Positions 1-8,063 are shown, numbered from the stretch's first letter. The stretch is DNA of 64,000 nucleotides from Nitrospira sp. (GCA_024760545.1 CP060501.1:3054036-3118035); one strand, 5' to 3'. The notes: a model not told the origin generated them from the letters alone. Program-made: numbers and translations.

Positions 1-1482
1 CTCCTCCTGTAAGCGCTTCGTAAGCCGCTTTTGATCCAGAGAGAGGGTGGTGGCTAGCTCTTGAAGATGCTCAAGTTCCTTGGTGAGTGCGAGCTTCCGT
101 GCCTCCTCGCGATGAAGGGAGTGCACGACGGTCGGAGTTCCCTGGCCGGTTGCGACTAATTCCACCAGGTGGTGAAGGCGAGTCTCGATCAGAGACAGCT
201 CGCGGAGTAGGGCCGTGTGCTGGTCGGGAAAGCGATCTTGTTTGGCTCGAAGCTTCTCTAATGCCCGGGCGACGGAGGCTGTGAGGACCCGATCATCAAT
301 GGCCTCGTTCATGGCGTGTAGGATGGCGGAATCAAGCAGGTCTTGACGGATTGAGACCGCATTCGTACAGATCGCAGGGCCGCGCTTATGATAATACGAA
401 CACCGGTAAACGGTCTTTCCGGACTGACCCTGGGGCCCCTTCTTGATAGCTACGATGGATCCGCCGCACGTCACACACTTGGCGATGCTGCTCAAGAGAT
501 AGGCGCTGTGCTGGTCCTCGCCGGTGGGACGGGCCACGAGCCTTCCTTGCGCTTCACGTTGGTAGGCGGCTGCGTTCTTTCTTCGCCTGGCTTCAACCTG
601 TTCCCACAACACATCCGAGACGATACGCAGTTCAGGCGCTTCAAGGCGAATCCAGTCTGATTCTGGACGTTGGCGCCGCTTCCTCGTGCCACCGCGTTGG
701 ATCGTCTGTGTTCGGTTCCACCACACGATGCCCCGATAGAGGTCCCGCCGAAGAAGTTCCCGGATAGCCGTTGGACACCACCCCAGAGGTCCGCCCATGG
801 GTGGGGCAACACGATCCTCATTGAGACTCTTCGCAATGGCGGCCAAGCCAAACCCGGACGCATAGCGCTCGAAAATCTGAACCACGACCGGCGATTGCTC
901 AGAATTGATCTTGCGGACCACATGCTGGCGTCTGAGAGTTCCATCCGCATTCCGATCCGTGCCATAGACCGGGAAATTGTCGTAGCCATAGATTTTATTG
1001 CCGGTCACATAAAGGCTTTTGGCCTTGCGCAACATGGCATCGTGAGTGCGTTGGCTCGCTTTCTCACGTTCAAACTCGGAGGCGAAGTTCGTGAGCGCCA
1101 GCAGCATCTTGTCTGTGGCGCTATCAAGCTTCCGTTCCTGGTCGGTGAGATAGAAGAAGACCTGCACCCCTGCATCGACAATCTGCTTGAAGGCATAGCC
1201 GACCTGGATGGCTTCACGGCCGAGCCGCGATTCCTCGGACATGACCAAGACCTGAAAGGGTGCGTGGGGCTTGAGGGCGTTCATGAGCCGCAAGAATCCG
1301 GGCCGTTTCACAAATTCGGCGCCGCTGACCCCGTCATCGACGAACACATGATTGTCGGAGACCGTCCAACCCTTCTTCTCGGCGTAGGCCTTGGCGTTTT
1401 CGATCTGGCGAGTGACTGAGCGGGCCTCGGCGGCTACGCCGGTCTGTTCCGTGGATTTTCTCGCGTACACAGCTGCCTGCAT
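1..1482 (-). CDS. Large serine recombinase, 3' end outside window
   Basis: The frame is open for 494 codons from an ATG at 1482 to the left edge, so the C-terminus is missing. The N-terminus MQAAVYARKSTEQ has the catalytic-serine motif (S10) of the resolvase/invertase fold. It continues with DDGVSGAEF and RPGF, then a recombinase domain, a zinc-ribbon-like CVTCGG segment near residue 340, and a coiled-coil end (ALEKLRAKQ, KELEHLQEL). Large serine recombinases integrate and excise phages and conjugative elements. The stop codon of the upstream 82-residue ORF abuts the start with no gap, and an overlapping chain of genes leads back to the replication genes at 3961. This is probably the element's integrase. 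Related, decayed C-termini lie at 25.98-26.57 kb. Confidence 0.93.
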   Translation of the reverse strand, partial: MQAAVYARKSTEQTGVAAEARSVTRQIENAKAYAEKKGWTVSDNHVFVDDGVSGAEFVKRPGFLRLMNALKPHAPFQVLVMSEESRLGREAIQVGYAFKQIVDAGVQVFFYLTDQERKLDSATDKMLLALTNFASEFEREKASQRTHDAMLRKAKSLYVTGNKIYGYDNFPVYGTDRNADGTLRRQHVVRKINSEQSPVVVQIFERYASGFGLAAIAKSLNEDRVAPPMGGPLGWCPTAIRELLRRDLYRGIVWWNRTQTIQRGGTRKRRQRPESDWIRLEAPELRIVSDVLWEQVEARRRKNAAAYQREAQGRLVARPTGEDQHSAYLLSSIAKCVTCGGSIVAIKKGPQGQSGKTVYRCSYYHKRGPAICTNAVSIRQDLLDSAILHAMNEAIDDRVLTASVARALEKLRAKQDRFPDQHTALLRELSLIETRLHHLVELVATGQGTPTVVHSLHREEARKLALTKELEHLQELATTLSLDQKRLTKRLQEE

Positions 1483-1731
1483 TTACGCCTCGACGACCTC
1501 TGGTGAACCCGGACGATGCCGCTGAACCTCAGCGAATGTCAAGCCCGGAGCAGGACCCGTGGTGTGGACCGACTGGTATTCCTGCACGAGGATCTCGGAG
1601 AGCAGCTCTACCACGGCGTTAAAGACATCGGGTGGCCAAGTCTCCGAACCCAGGCCTCGCCGGAGGCCGGACCCTTGCCCCTCAGCAATACCCGAAGCAC
1701 GTGCAGGAGTCGATACAGTGAGCATAATCAC
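1483..1731 (-). CDS. Small protein between dnaB and recombinase
   Basis: This 82-residue ORF starts at a GTG whose last bases overlap the dnaB stop codon (GTGA); an ATG two codons later (1725) is the other possible start. Its stop directly precedes the recombinase ATG. The only recognisable part is a predicted amphipathic helix, NAVVELLSEILVQEYQ. Its tight placement between two real genes is the main reason to accept it. From memory, small acidic proteins in this position are common upstream of phage-type serine recombinases, but I cannot assign a function. Confidence 0.6.
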   Translation of the reverse strand: MIMLTVSTPARASGIAEGQGSGLRRGLGSETWPPDVFNAVVELLSEILVQEYQSVHTTGPAPGLTFAEVQRHRPGSPEVVEA

Positions 1732-3041
1732 TCGATCCCTAAATCCTCGAACCGTGCATATCGATCCACAAACCGCAGGCGCCGATCGCCGACGGGCCCA
1801 TTGCGATGCTTCCGGATAAGAACCTCGGCGACCCCCTTCTCCTCAGTGTCCCGCACATACACTTCGTGTCGGTACAGAAACAGCACGAGGTCGGCATCCT
1901 GCTCGATGGCGCCAGAATCGCGAAGGTCGGAGAGCATGGGGCGCTTGTCGTCTCGTCGTTCGCACTCTCGAGACAGTTGGGAGAGCGCGAGGACAGGGAT
2001 ATCCAGTTCCTTCGCCAGTAGCTTGAGCCGCCGTGAGGCATCGGCAATGCCTTGCTGCCGCGTCTCGGCCTTCGCAAGCGAGAGGAGTTGCAGGTAATCG
2101 ACGATCAGCAGATCCAGACCCTTCGTTGCTTTCAGGTGTCGGTCTTTGGCGGCCACCTGCTCCACGGTGAGCACCGAAGAATCATCGATCCAGAAGGGGA
2201 GGTGTTCGAATTGCTGGGCGGTATTGGCGAAGAGCCACCACCCCTCCGAGGTCAGCGATCCAGTCTTGAGGGCATGGACATCGATCGGGGCTCCCATCCC
2301 ATGAAGCCGAAGCCCAACCTGCAACCGAGACATCTCGAGGGACAACACACCGACATGAAACCCCGATTGAGCCGCGGCAAGGGCTGAACCCAGGACGAAG
2401 CTGGTTTTGCCCATGCTGGTGCGGGCCGCGATGATCACGAGGTCGGAACGCTGCCATCCCCCGAGCAATGAATCGATCGCGGCAAACCCTGACGGAATGC
2501 CGATGAGCTTGTCTTTCTGCTTGTGCACCCTGTCAACGTAGTCCGCCGTTTCGTGGGTCAGCTCGCCAAGGGAGCACCAGGTGCGATCGGAAGCGCCAGC
2601 TTGGAATAGCACCCGTTCCGCCGCTCGCAGGAGAGGCTCGAGTGCGTCCTTGTTGTAAGCGCGCTGGTTGATCTCCGCGGCTAGGGCAATTAACCGTCGA
2701 CGGGTTGCTTGATCTCGCACTATTCGGCAGTGATACGCGATGTTGGCGGCTGAGGCCGTGACGGTGAGGAGTTCGGCGAGAGCTCCGCGTCCGCCGATTT
2801 TTGAGAGCTCCTGTCTTCTGTCGAGTGCGTCCCCGACGGTCAGCAAGTCCACTGGTTCCCCACACTGGGTCAGTTCACTCATGACCTGAAAGATTCGTTG
2901 ATGCCGGCTGTCGTAGAAGTCTCCGGGTGTCAGGATCTCCTGAGCCGGCGCCAGAGCGGCCGCATCAAGCAGTACGGCGCCGAGGATGGCTTGTTCTGTC
3001 TCGAGATCGTGCGGTTGAAGTCTCGGTGTCTCGGTTAGCAT
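1728..3041 (-). CDS. dnaB: DnaB-family replicative helicase
   Basis: This is a hexameric 5'-3' DNA helicase that unwinds the replication fork. The 437 residues show the DnaB N-terminal domain (DLETEQAILGAVLLD) and the RecA-like C-terminal domain, with Walker A AARTSMGKT, Walker B LLIVDYLQLL, and QLSRECERR/DLRDSGAIEQDAD near the end. I chose the ATG at 3041 because it overlaps the stop of the upstream replication gene by 7 nt and begins just before the conserved domain; a longer reading to 3236 only adds sequence from the overlapping gene. Pairing with a replication protein and an integrase indicates an element-borne helicase rather than the chromosomal one. Confidence 0.92.
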   Translation of the reverse strand: MLTETPRLQPHDLETEQAILGAVLLDAAALAPAQEILTPGDFYDSRHQRIFQVMSELTQCGEPVDLLTVGDALDRRQELSKIGGRGALAELLTVTASAANIAYHCRIVRDQATRRRLIALAAEINQRAYNKDALEPLLRAAERVLFQAGASDRTWCSLGELTHETADYVDRVHKQKDKLIGIPSGFAAIDSLLGGWQRSDLVIIAARTSMGKTSFVLGSALAAAQSGFHVGVLSLEMSRLQVGLRLHGMGAPIDVHALKTGSLTSEGWWLFANTAQQFEHLPFWIDDSSVLTVEQVAAKDRHLKATKGLDLLIVDYLQLLSLAKAETRQQGIADASRRLKLLAKELDIPVLALSQLSRECERRDDKRPMLSDLRDSGAIEQDADLVLFLYRHEVYVRDTEEKGVAEVLIRKHRNGPVGDRRLRFVDRYARFEDLGIE

Positions 3042-3961
3042 GTGGCGGCAGCTCCTTCGGCATGTGTCAGGGGCATGAGGTGTTCGGAACAGCGTGGTTC
3101 GTTGGGTCGGCAACGAGGATCCACCGGCGCTCCGCATGGTTTCAGAAATTCGCCTTTCTGGATACGTTTGCTGCAGGTCAGGGGGGCATGGCCGTTGGTC
3201 AGCCTTGCTTGCTCTGGTTCGATCCATTCCCGCCAAGGTTCATCGCCTTTTCCATTCTTCAACCACCGGTGGGGGTCCTGGATGCCGATGCCTTTCGTCA
3301 CCAGCTCACTGCTCGCGTAATGCCGAACGGCAATCAGCACCAACTTGCGATCGTCAGCCCTCAGGCGGTTCCACTTACGCTCGGCCTCGGCCCGTCCTAG
3401 ACGCTTTCCGTTCCTCATGGGGTAGGTCTTCCAAAATTCCTCAAACTCGTGATCAACCGCCGGCGGCACATCCTGCTCTTGCTCCTGTTCCTGCTCTTGC
3501 TCCTGAGATGGCGAACGTTTGGGGGAACGTTGGTGGGAACGTTTCGCTAACGTTTGGGTAAACGTTTCAATGAGGCTTTCAGGAAGGTAGGCCGTATTGG
3601 TTGAAAACCGCTCTAGGAGAGGAGTTTCAGGGAGATCGTCGAGATCTTTCAGGTTGCCGATAACGTTGTTCGCGTTCTCCGGTTGGTTATACCTCCACCA
3701 CGTTGGGAGGTAGATTACACGGGTGTCGAGGTCCCACTCCCAATGCAGGGTCTGACAGACCTTCACGAAACCTTTGCGGAACGTTAGGAGTAACGTTCCA
3801 AGATCCTCGCACGCCTTCCCGGGGGAAAAGGTAAAGAGCCCGATCCGATTGGACTGGGCAGTGAGGATGTAGAGGGCAATGCGCTGTTCTTCGGCCTTGA
3901 GCAGTCTGAACTTTTCATCGGTCCAGATACGGGGGTCTATTTTTCGATAGCGTGACGCCAT
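3035..3961 (-). CDS. Phage-type replication initiation/helicase-loader-like protein
   Basis: A 308-residue protein directly upstream of dnaB and overlapping it by 7 nt. The N-terminal ~120 residues (MASRYRKIDPRIWTDEKFR) resemble the winged-helix start of phage replisome organisers. A pure Glu-Gln linker, (EQ)n, near residues 155-165 follows, then a domain with EFEEFWKTYPMRNGKRLGRAEA and HRWLKNGKGDEPW, a pattern seen in DnaT/DnaD-like replication proteins. The C-terminus is Cys-rich. Likely role: origin recognition or loading of the neighbouring helicase. The family placement is from pattern memory; the functional link rests mainly on the dnaB overlap. Confidence 0.8.
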   Translation of the reverse strand: MASRYRKIDPRIWTDEKFRLLKAEEQRIALYILTAQSNRIGLFTFSPGKACEDLGTLLLTFRKGFVKVCQTLHWEWDLDTRVIYLPTWWRYNQPENANNVIGNLKDLDDLPETPLLERFSTNTAYLPESLIETFTQTLAKRSHQRSPKRSPSQEQEQEQEQEQDVPPAVDHEFEEFWKTYPMRNGKRLGRAEAERKWNRLRADDRKLVLIAVRHYASSELVTKGIGIQDPHRWLKNGKGDEPWREWIEPEQARLTNGHAPLTCSKRIQKGEFLKPCGAPVDPRCRPNEPRCSEHLMPLTHAEGAAATC

Positions 3962-4009
3962 GTCAGATCCTCATACCCATTCGACTGGCGATCATCATAA
4001 AACTGCTCA

Positions 4010-4195
4010 TTACTGAACAGCCGGGCGTTTCAATGCAGCTCGAACTTCAGAGACTGATACGCGAACGCCACGCATTTTCCCGCCTGCCGAATAGGACGGT
4101 ACTCTGCCCGCTTTTGCGAGGTTGTAGAGCGAGTGGGCGCTCATGCCGAGAATTCTCGCGCAGTCTTTTATCTTCACCAAAGCTTCTTCACTCAT
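4010..4195 (-). CDS. AlpA/excisionase-type HTH protein
   Basis: A 61-residue DNA-binding protein of the MerR-like helix-turn-helix 'excisionase' class, with VKIKDCARILGMSAHSLYNLAKAGRVPSY followed by the wing. Such proteins act as recombination directionality factors or as activators of element genes. The start at 4195 has a purine-rich GGGGGAA just upstream; the frame extends eight codons further without better support. It sits 48 nt upstream of the replication gene on the same strand, so it may control the replication/integration run. Confidence 0.8.
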   Translation of the reverse strand: MSEEALVKIKDCARILGMSAHSLYNLAKAGRVPSYSAGGKMRGVRVSVSEVRAALKRPAVQ

Positions 4196-4333
4196 AGTTC
4201 CCCCTGTTTCACAACGCATGGCCTTGCATCGCGTTATGCCATACCGTGCCTCAGCGCAAAATGGGGAGGTAAGGATTTATTCAGTACATCCCTATAAAAC
4301 TATGTGACGGGAGCTTTCAGAGAAGTGAAATGA

Positions 4334-5107
4334 CTATCGGGAAGGTTTGCGAGGTGGCCAATTCTTCATTTCGGCTGCCGCTATGATTCGTTCAATTTCT
4401 CGAATTGCGAGCTCGGCTGTATCGCGCTTTTCAGATGTCCCATAAACCTTGTTTGCGATTTGGCCATAACTCCATATGGAATGGTGGACAAGCAGATCAT
4501 AACACTGGAAATATCTGACCCAGACTCTAACGTCTCCAAAGACCGGATCAAGTGTTTCTCTATACCATTCATCAATCGCGTCTAGAGGTTTAGACGCCAA
4601 CCACTCTTCACGCTTTTGTGTGAGGTAGGGACGAAGAGCTTTCACAAGTGCAGATGGACTCTGGTCTAGATCAAGCTTGAGATATACGAACTGAGATCGT
4701 GGGTTTCGAAGTGACCTAAGTATCTCCTTTTCACCACTTTCCCCCCACAACTCAGATGGTCTCAAATGCACGACTTTTGTGAGATCAGTTATCCCGCCGG
4801 GAAGGATTCCATGATCTAGAAAAGTCTGCTCTAGAGCATCATTGCCTCTTCCCGGATAAGGAGTAAATAACACGTGATGCTCTCCCTTCAGCGTGTCGCA
4901 TTTAATCCCGTGCTCCTTCAGAAACTCCTGGAAATGTGAGTCCCCTTCACGATGGGCCTTGTGGGCCTGTTCGCTCCGAAGAATGGCTTCGATGTGAAAG
5001 ACTGTATGGACACACCATGGATGGGGATTCGGGCTCGAGTCGTTAAAAGGCAACGGCAAAATTGGATATGGGTAGGGACATTTCCTTTTTCTAGGTCTGC
5101 TACCCAT
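4334..5107 (-). CDS. Hypothetical protein
   Basis: A 257-residue protein I do not recognise. The start at 5107 is chosen because AGGAGGG lies at good spacing; the longer reading has no site. The N-terminus is basic and Pro/Tyr-rich. A central stretch (HHVLFTPYPGRGNDALEQTF, with VHLRPSELW) looks globular. The C-terminus (YGQIANKVYGTSEKRDTAELAIREIERII) is helical and could be a helix-turn-helix. It has no signal peptide or membrane segment. It lies between the AlpA-like gene and the small recombinase, in slightly AT-richer sequence than its neighbours. Confidence 0.75.
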   Translation of the reverse strand: MGSRPRKRKCPYPYPILPLPFNDSSPNPHPWCVHTVFHIEAILRSEQAHKAHREGDSHFQEFLKEHGIKCDTLKGEHHVLFTPYPGRGNDALEQTFLDHGILPGGITDLTKVVHLRPSELWGESGEKEILRSLRNPRSQFVYLKLDLDQSPSALVKALRPYLTQKREEWLASKPLDAIDEWYRETLDPVFGDVRVWVRYFQCYDLLVHHSIWSYGQIANKVYGTSEKRDTAELAIREIERIIAAAEMKNWPPRKPSR

Positions 5108-5211
5108 CTGTCCCTCCTGTCGGGTCCTGGTGAGGAAGAGAGGCACGGGCGCCAGGAAACGCCCGCCGGCTGGTTCAAGAGGCCAGCCGTTGCCTCTCAA
5201 GAATCACACGA

Positions 5212-5895
5212 TCATGAAGATCGAGTCATAATCCGTGAGAGTTGAGTGGCGGTCCAGGTGCCTGAACCTCGATAAGTCGGCACGCCGCTTTGGTTCATCG
5301 CATCAGCCGCAGCACGAAGGGTCAACCCTTGTGCCCTGTAACCCAGGATCATCGGCCTGATCGAACGAGCAAAGGAGTCAGCCGCCAGTTGTCTCGCATG
5401 AGCTCCGCGACGTGAGGCATCACACAGGCTTCGATGTGAGGGGTTGCCGAGTTTGACCCCTCGACGTTTCAATGCGGCTAACGCCTCGCGAGTTCTGACC
5501 GAGATCATACTGCGTTCCTTTTCGCTGAGCGCTGCATACAGATGCAGCACGAACGGATCCACGTCAGGCCCTAGATCTGCGACTATAAAAGGGACACGCT
5601 CAGCCATCAAGCCGGCAATAAAGGCCACGTCCCTCGAGAGCCGGTCGAGCTTGGAGACGATGACTGGGGATTTGAGCCGGCGAGCTTGGCGCAGAACCTC
5701 TGCGAGTTTGGGCCTTCTGGTCAGGGCGTCGGCCCCCTTACCCGTTTCGATCTCTTCCACCCAGTCGAGGATCGTGAAACCCTCGGCGTCGGCGAAGCGG
5801 CCGATAGTCTCTCGTTGGGCGGCCAGGCCATTACCCTTGTTTCCCTGTTCCGAGGTGGAGACTCTCATGTAAGCCAGTGCAGCTCGGTTTGCCAT
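5212..5895 (-). CDS. Small serine recombinase (resolvase family)
   Basis: A 227-residue resolvase/invertase-family protein. The N-terminus has [12 protein letters not shown] (catalytic Ser), then [17 protein letters not shown] and [19 protein letters not shown], which match the catalytic core and the start of helix E. The C-terminal part ([34 protein letters not shown]) is a recombinase-type DNA-binding segment. The start at 5895 follows GGGAG; the frame extends nine codons upstream without support. Likely role: resolution or local DNA inversion in the element, as a second serine recombinase beside the large one at the left edge. No inverted target site is obvious nearby. Confidence 0.9.
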   Translation of the reverse strand: MANRAALAYMRVSTSEQGNKGNGLAAQRETIGRFADAEGFTILDWVEEIETGKGADALTRRPKLAEVLRQARRLKSPVIVSKLDRLSRDVAFIAGLMAERVPFIVADLGPDVDPFVLHLYAALSEKERSMISVRTREALAALKRRGVKLGNPSHRSLCDASRRGAHARQLAADSFARSIRPMILGYRAQGLTLRAAADAMNQSGVPTYRGSGTWTATQLSRIMTRSS

Positions 5896-5956
5896 AATCT
5901 CCCGTCCTATACACAAAACCATACGAGCGTTTGAAGTTGTGTATTTGTTTCCTCCT

Positions 5957-6370
5957 TCATGAGGCAGACTTCACAAGGGTCAGAGTGCGACCTCCTTTCC
6001 TCTTATCTGGGCCACTCACCGGAGGCAAGCCCTCTGCCTCCTCGAACAGTTCCTGTGTGGAGCGTACATAGGACGCTAGCTCACCACTCTCATCCAAGAT
6101 GACGCCGACTTCTTCGAGGATACGGAGAACCAGGTGGGCATCTATTTTGGGCCGGTTCTCCGCGGCGAGGGCGAGGACCCCTAAGAGCTCCTCAACGCGG
6201 ATGAGATCCTCGACTGCAGTCGAGCCCATCTGTTCCAGACTCCTGAGCCCGTACCCGCATTCAGCGTTCGTCACGTCGAAAATCTTGCCTTGCTGATCCC
6301 GGAGCAAGACCCGGGCGTGGAGCATGACCTTAGCATTCGGCAATTTCTTCGATTGTTTATTCTTCTTCAT
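5957..6370 (-). CDS. Hypothetical protein
   Basis: A 137-residue protein with a lysine-rich start ([11 protein letters not shown]), a beta-rich first half ([20 protein letters not shown]) and a helical second half containing [20 protein letters not shown] recognise no family. Its ATG overlaps the stop of the preceding small gene as ATGA, so it is probably the last gene of a small overlapping operon that begins at the RHH regulator (7058). Confidence 0.65.
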   Translation of the reverse strand: MKKNKQSKKLPNAKVMLHARVLLRDQQGKIFDVTNAECGYGLRSLEQMGSTAVEDLIRVEELLGVLALAAENRPKIDAHLVLRILEEVGVILDESGELASYVRSTQELFEEAEGLPPVSGPDKRKGGRTLTLVKSAS

Positions 6371-6588
6371 GTCGTTTCCTTCCTTTCAATAAGAGTGGAT
6401 TGTGATTCGCACGACCTGCTCATGTTCGGCTTTCGTGCCTCTGCCAGCAGAGACTCCAGCCGCTGCAAGTCGATGGCTTTGCCCAATTTCGATTGCAACC
6501 GCAAGCCGCGCCCGCCGACTTTTCGCCCACCCGCAAACGCTGTACGGGCGTGGCCATTGGCTGGTCTGCGAAACTGTTTGAAGTTCAT
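6367..6588 (-). CDS. Small basic hypothetical protein
   Basis: A 73-residue, Arg/Lys-rich ORF of unknown function. Two overlaps support it: its ATG overlaps the TGA of the frame upstream (6585-6587), and its TGA overlaps the ATG of the gene downstream (6370). A longer minus-strand ORF in another frame (6386-6757) has neither overlap and was discarded. Confidence 0.55.
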   Translation of the reverse strand: MNFKQFRRPANGHARTAFAGGRKVGGRGLRLQSKLGKAIDLQRLESLLAEARKPNMSRSCESQSTLIERKETT

Positions 6589-6892
6589 AGGACATCCTCG
6601 TCTTCGTCCCTGGACCCATCCGCTCCCCTCCGGGGATCTGGACCGAAGGGCATCGCCATCTTCTCGTCCATCTCTTGACTAATTCGCTGCCATTCTTCGC
6701 GCTGGACTGGGTCCGCCATGGCCGCGTCGTAATCATCAGCGATATCTCGCAGCACATCCATGTAGGTTACGCCTTCCTCTTCTGCCCACTTGAGGACCTT
6801 GGCCCGACCGTCCGGGCCGAGCGTTCGTCAAATGTCTTCTGAAGGACTTCATCTCGCGAGAGTCCCTCGAATGAATCAACATACAGATACAT
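6585..6892 (-). pseudogene. Small gene split by an apparent frameshift
   Basis: An ATG at 6892 with AGGAG eight bases upstream opens a frame beginning MYLYVDSFEGLSRDEVLQ, which soon runs into a Ser/Gly/Lys-rich tail and stops at 6767. In another frame, 6585-6830, an acidic protein-like stretch (VLKWAEEEGVTYMDVLRD, then EEWQRISQEMDEKM) has no start of its own at its beginning but ends in an ATGA overlap with the next gene. Joining the two near 6800-6815, in a GC-rich run, gives a single protein of about 100 residues. The cause is a real frameshift, programmed slippage, or a sequencing error. A start at the internal ATG near 6724 (AGGAAGG upstream) is an alternative. Confidence 0.5.
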
Positions 6893-6917
6893 GGAACCGC
6901 TCCTGGTTGGTTGTGAG

Positions 6918-7058
6918 TTACGCGGCCTTCCTGCCCTTGAAGTACTGCTCCAGCAAATGCCGAATGAGCCCCGCTGCACTGGTGCCGCGCTTCCGTTCGG
7001 CGTCAAGCTTGGTTTTGAGATTTATTGGGATTGAGATATTCATACGTGCCAGCTTCAT
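6918..7058 (-). CDS. Ribbon-helix-helix (Arc/CopG-type) regulator
   Basis: A 46-residue protein with a beta-strand plus two-helix layout (KLARMNISIPINLKTKLD, then AAGLIRHLLEQYFKGRK) typical of RHH DNA-binding proteins such as antitoxins and plasmid copy-control repressors. AGGAGGTG precedes the ATG at 7058. It is the first gene of the minus-strand run. A perfect palindrome lies 15-37 nt upstream of its start, so autoregulation is likely. The frameshifted gene next to it could be its partner; I recognise no toxin fold. Confidence 0.75.
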   Translation of the reverse strand: MKLARMNISIPINLKTKLDAERKRGTSAAGLIRHLLEQYFKGRKAA

Positions 7059-7073
7059 GACCTCACCTCCTGT

Positions 7074-7104
7074 GATGATACATATATGTATCATCTGATA
7101 CATA
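7074..7104. promoter_or_regulatory. Palindromic operator between divergent RHH genes
   Basis: Positions 7074-7095 form a perfect 22-bp palindrome with half-site GATGATACATA. A third half-site, TGATACATA, follows at 7096-7104. It lies between the start codons of two divergent RHH genes (7058 minus, 7160 plus) and overlaps the likely promoter of the minus gene. Arrays of short palindromic half-sites are what RHH dimers usually bind. Confidence 0.65.
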
Positions 7105-7159
7105 AGTGTGTCAACTGGTGCTTGAGGAGGCCCGGTGGAGGCTGCTAGTATCCGGCCCC

Positions 7160-7348
7160 ATGCTCAAGAAAGAGCCTGCAAGTCACCAAGGCACGATCAA
7201 CATTCGAGGCGTTCCTAAAGACTTTGTATTTCGATTGAAGCAAGCCGCTTTGGCAGAACGGCGGACTGTGAAGGCGTTTCTTCTATCTCTAGCTGAAGAG
7301 CGGATTCAGGAACTCGAAAAGAAGGGGCTGTTGCCGAAAGGGAAATAA
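7160..7348 (+). CDS. RHH-type small regulator
   Basis: A 62-residue Arc-like protein: TINIRGVPKDFVFRLKQAA, AERRTVKAFLLSLAEERIQ, and a short charged tail ending KKGLLPKGK. The start at ATG 7160 begins just before the conserved part; an ORF extension to 7106 lacks a site. It is divergent from the RHH gene at 7058 and shares its palindromic control region. The last ~30 nt of the gene are repeated at 8325 and 10139, downstream of unrelated sequence, so this gene is the likely source of the repeat. Confidence 0.65.
   Translation: MLKKEPASHQGTINIRGVPKDFVFRLKQAALAERRTVKAFLLSLAEERIQELEKKGLLPKGK
7317..7348 (+). repeat. RHH 3'-end repeat, copy A
   Basis: The last 32 nt of the RHH gene, beginning AAAAGAAGGGGCTGTTGCCG. 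It matches copies B (8325-8355) and C (10139-10168) at roughly 26 of 31 positions; the match to C extends about 18 nt further upstream. Copies A and B bracket the Imm/IHF unit, and B and C bracket the TIR gene. Confidence 0.6.
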
Positions 7349-7387
7349 CACAAAACGCCAGGCAACCCCGCAGGAAGGGTGTGACCC

Positions 7388-7591
7388 ATGGAGGATGATC
7401 TCGTCGGCAACCTCTTTACCTTGGGGAAGGCGTGCTTGTATTTCCTTCCCTCGTTTATCGCCCTCGGGCGGGGGCTTCGCAACTGCATCACGATTGTGGT
7501 CGTGAATCTCGCGTTAGGATGGACGGTGATCGGCTGGGGGGTCGCGTTGTTCTGGTCGTTAAAGCGGGGACAGAGCGAACGCGTAGCCTGA
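7388..7591 (+). CDS. Superinfection immunity (Imm) family membrane protein
   Basis: A 67-residue protein with two hydrophobic segments. The signature YFLPSFIALGRGLRNC, then VVNLALGWTVIGWGVAL, matches the superinfection-immunity family (T4 Imm type), which in phage T4 blocks injection of related phage DNA at the inner membrane. Many bacteria carry uncharacterised homologues. AGGAAGGG precedes the ATG. It starts 40 nt after the copy-A repeat, and repeats A and B bracket it. Confidence 0.85.
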   Translation: MEDDLVGNLFTLGKACLYFLPSFIALGRGLRNCITIVVVNLALGWTVIGWGVALFWSLKRGQSERVA

Positions 7592-7626
7592 CTGAGCAGA
7601 GGATAGCGGCCGAAGGAGCAGTGCAG

Positions 7627-7887
7627 GTGATCCGAAATGCCTATCGGCGGTTCGTGATTTTGTTTGGGGCACACCGGTCGCGATTCATTGCGTTGAATCG
7701 GGCCACGACGAGCGATCGCTCGAAGGCAACGAAGTTCTACATAGCCGATGAGGCCAAAGCGTTTGCGGACCAGAAAGCCATTACGCTGAGCCCCCGCACC
7801 TCTATCGAGCAGGAAGACTTTGTAGCAAGTGAACTGCGGCAAGGGCGGTTTCATTATGTGGAGAGGAGGACACCATCGGAGGACTAG
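7627..7887 (+). CDS. Hypothetical protein
   Basis: An 86-residue ORF of unknown function (RFVILFGAHRSRFIALNRATT, KATKFYIADEAKAFADQKA). The frame is open back to 7432 but is unconvincing upstream, where it runs antisense-like through the Imm gene. GTG at 7627 is preferred because AAGGAG lies eight bases upstream; GTG at 7621 is also in frame. Its end overlaps the next ORF. Confidence 0.55.
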   Translation: MIRNAYRRFVILFGAHRSRFIALNRATTSDRSKATKFYIADEAKAFADQKAITLSPRTSIEQEDFVASELRQGRFHYVERRTPSED

Positions 7888-8063
7888 GGAAAACCACCAA
7901 CAGCAAGCGCGATCGCGAACGAGCCCAGCAACAGAAGCAACGGGAGAAGGAGGCCCGCCGCCTTCAACGCCAGGCCAACAAACGGACCTCCGGCCAGGCC
8001 TCCGAAGGAGAAGACCCTGATCTGGCCGGGTTACGCTGGGGCCCTCAACCGCCGCAAGATTGA
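7875..8063 (+). CDS. Small basic protein with possible ATC start
   Basis: A strongly coding-like 62-residue frame: GGLGKTTNSKRDRERAQQQK, then a Lys/Arg/Gln-rich helix and an acidic end (GEDPDLAGLRWGPQPPQD). No ATG, GTG or TTG opens it. The first plausible codon is ATC at 7875, five bases after a full AGGAGG (7864-7869). Small basic proteins of similar composition occur in several bacteria, function unknown. The options are initiation at AUC, a mutated start, or a sequencing error. Confidence 0.5.
   Translation: MGGLGKTTNSKRDRERAQQQKQREKEARRLQRQANKRTSGQASEGEDPDLAGLRWGPQPPQD

Noticed and set aside
670-1419. 249-residue plus-strand ORF
   Set aside because: It is the antisense of the serine recombinase, which has recognisable motifs on the minus strand.
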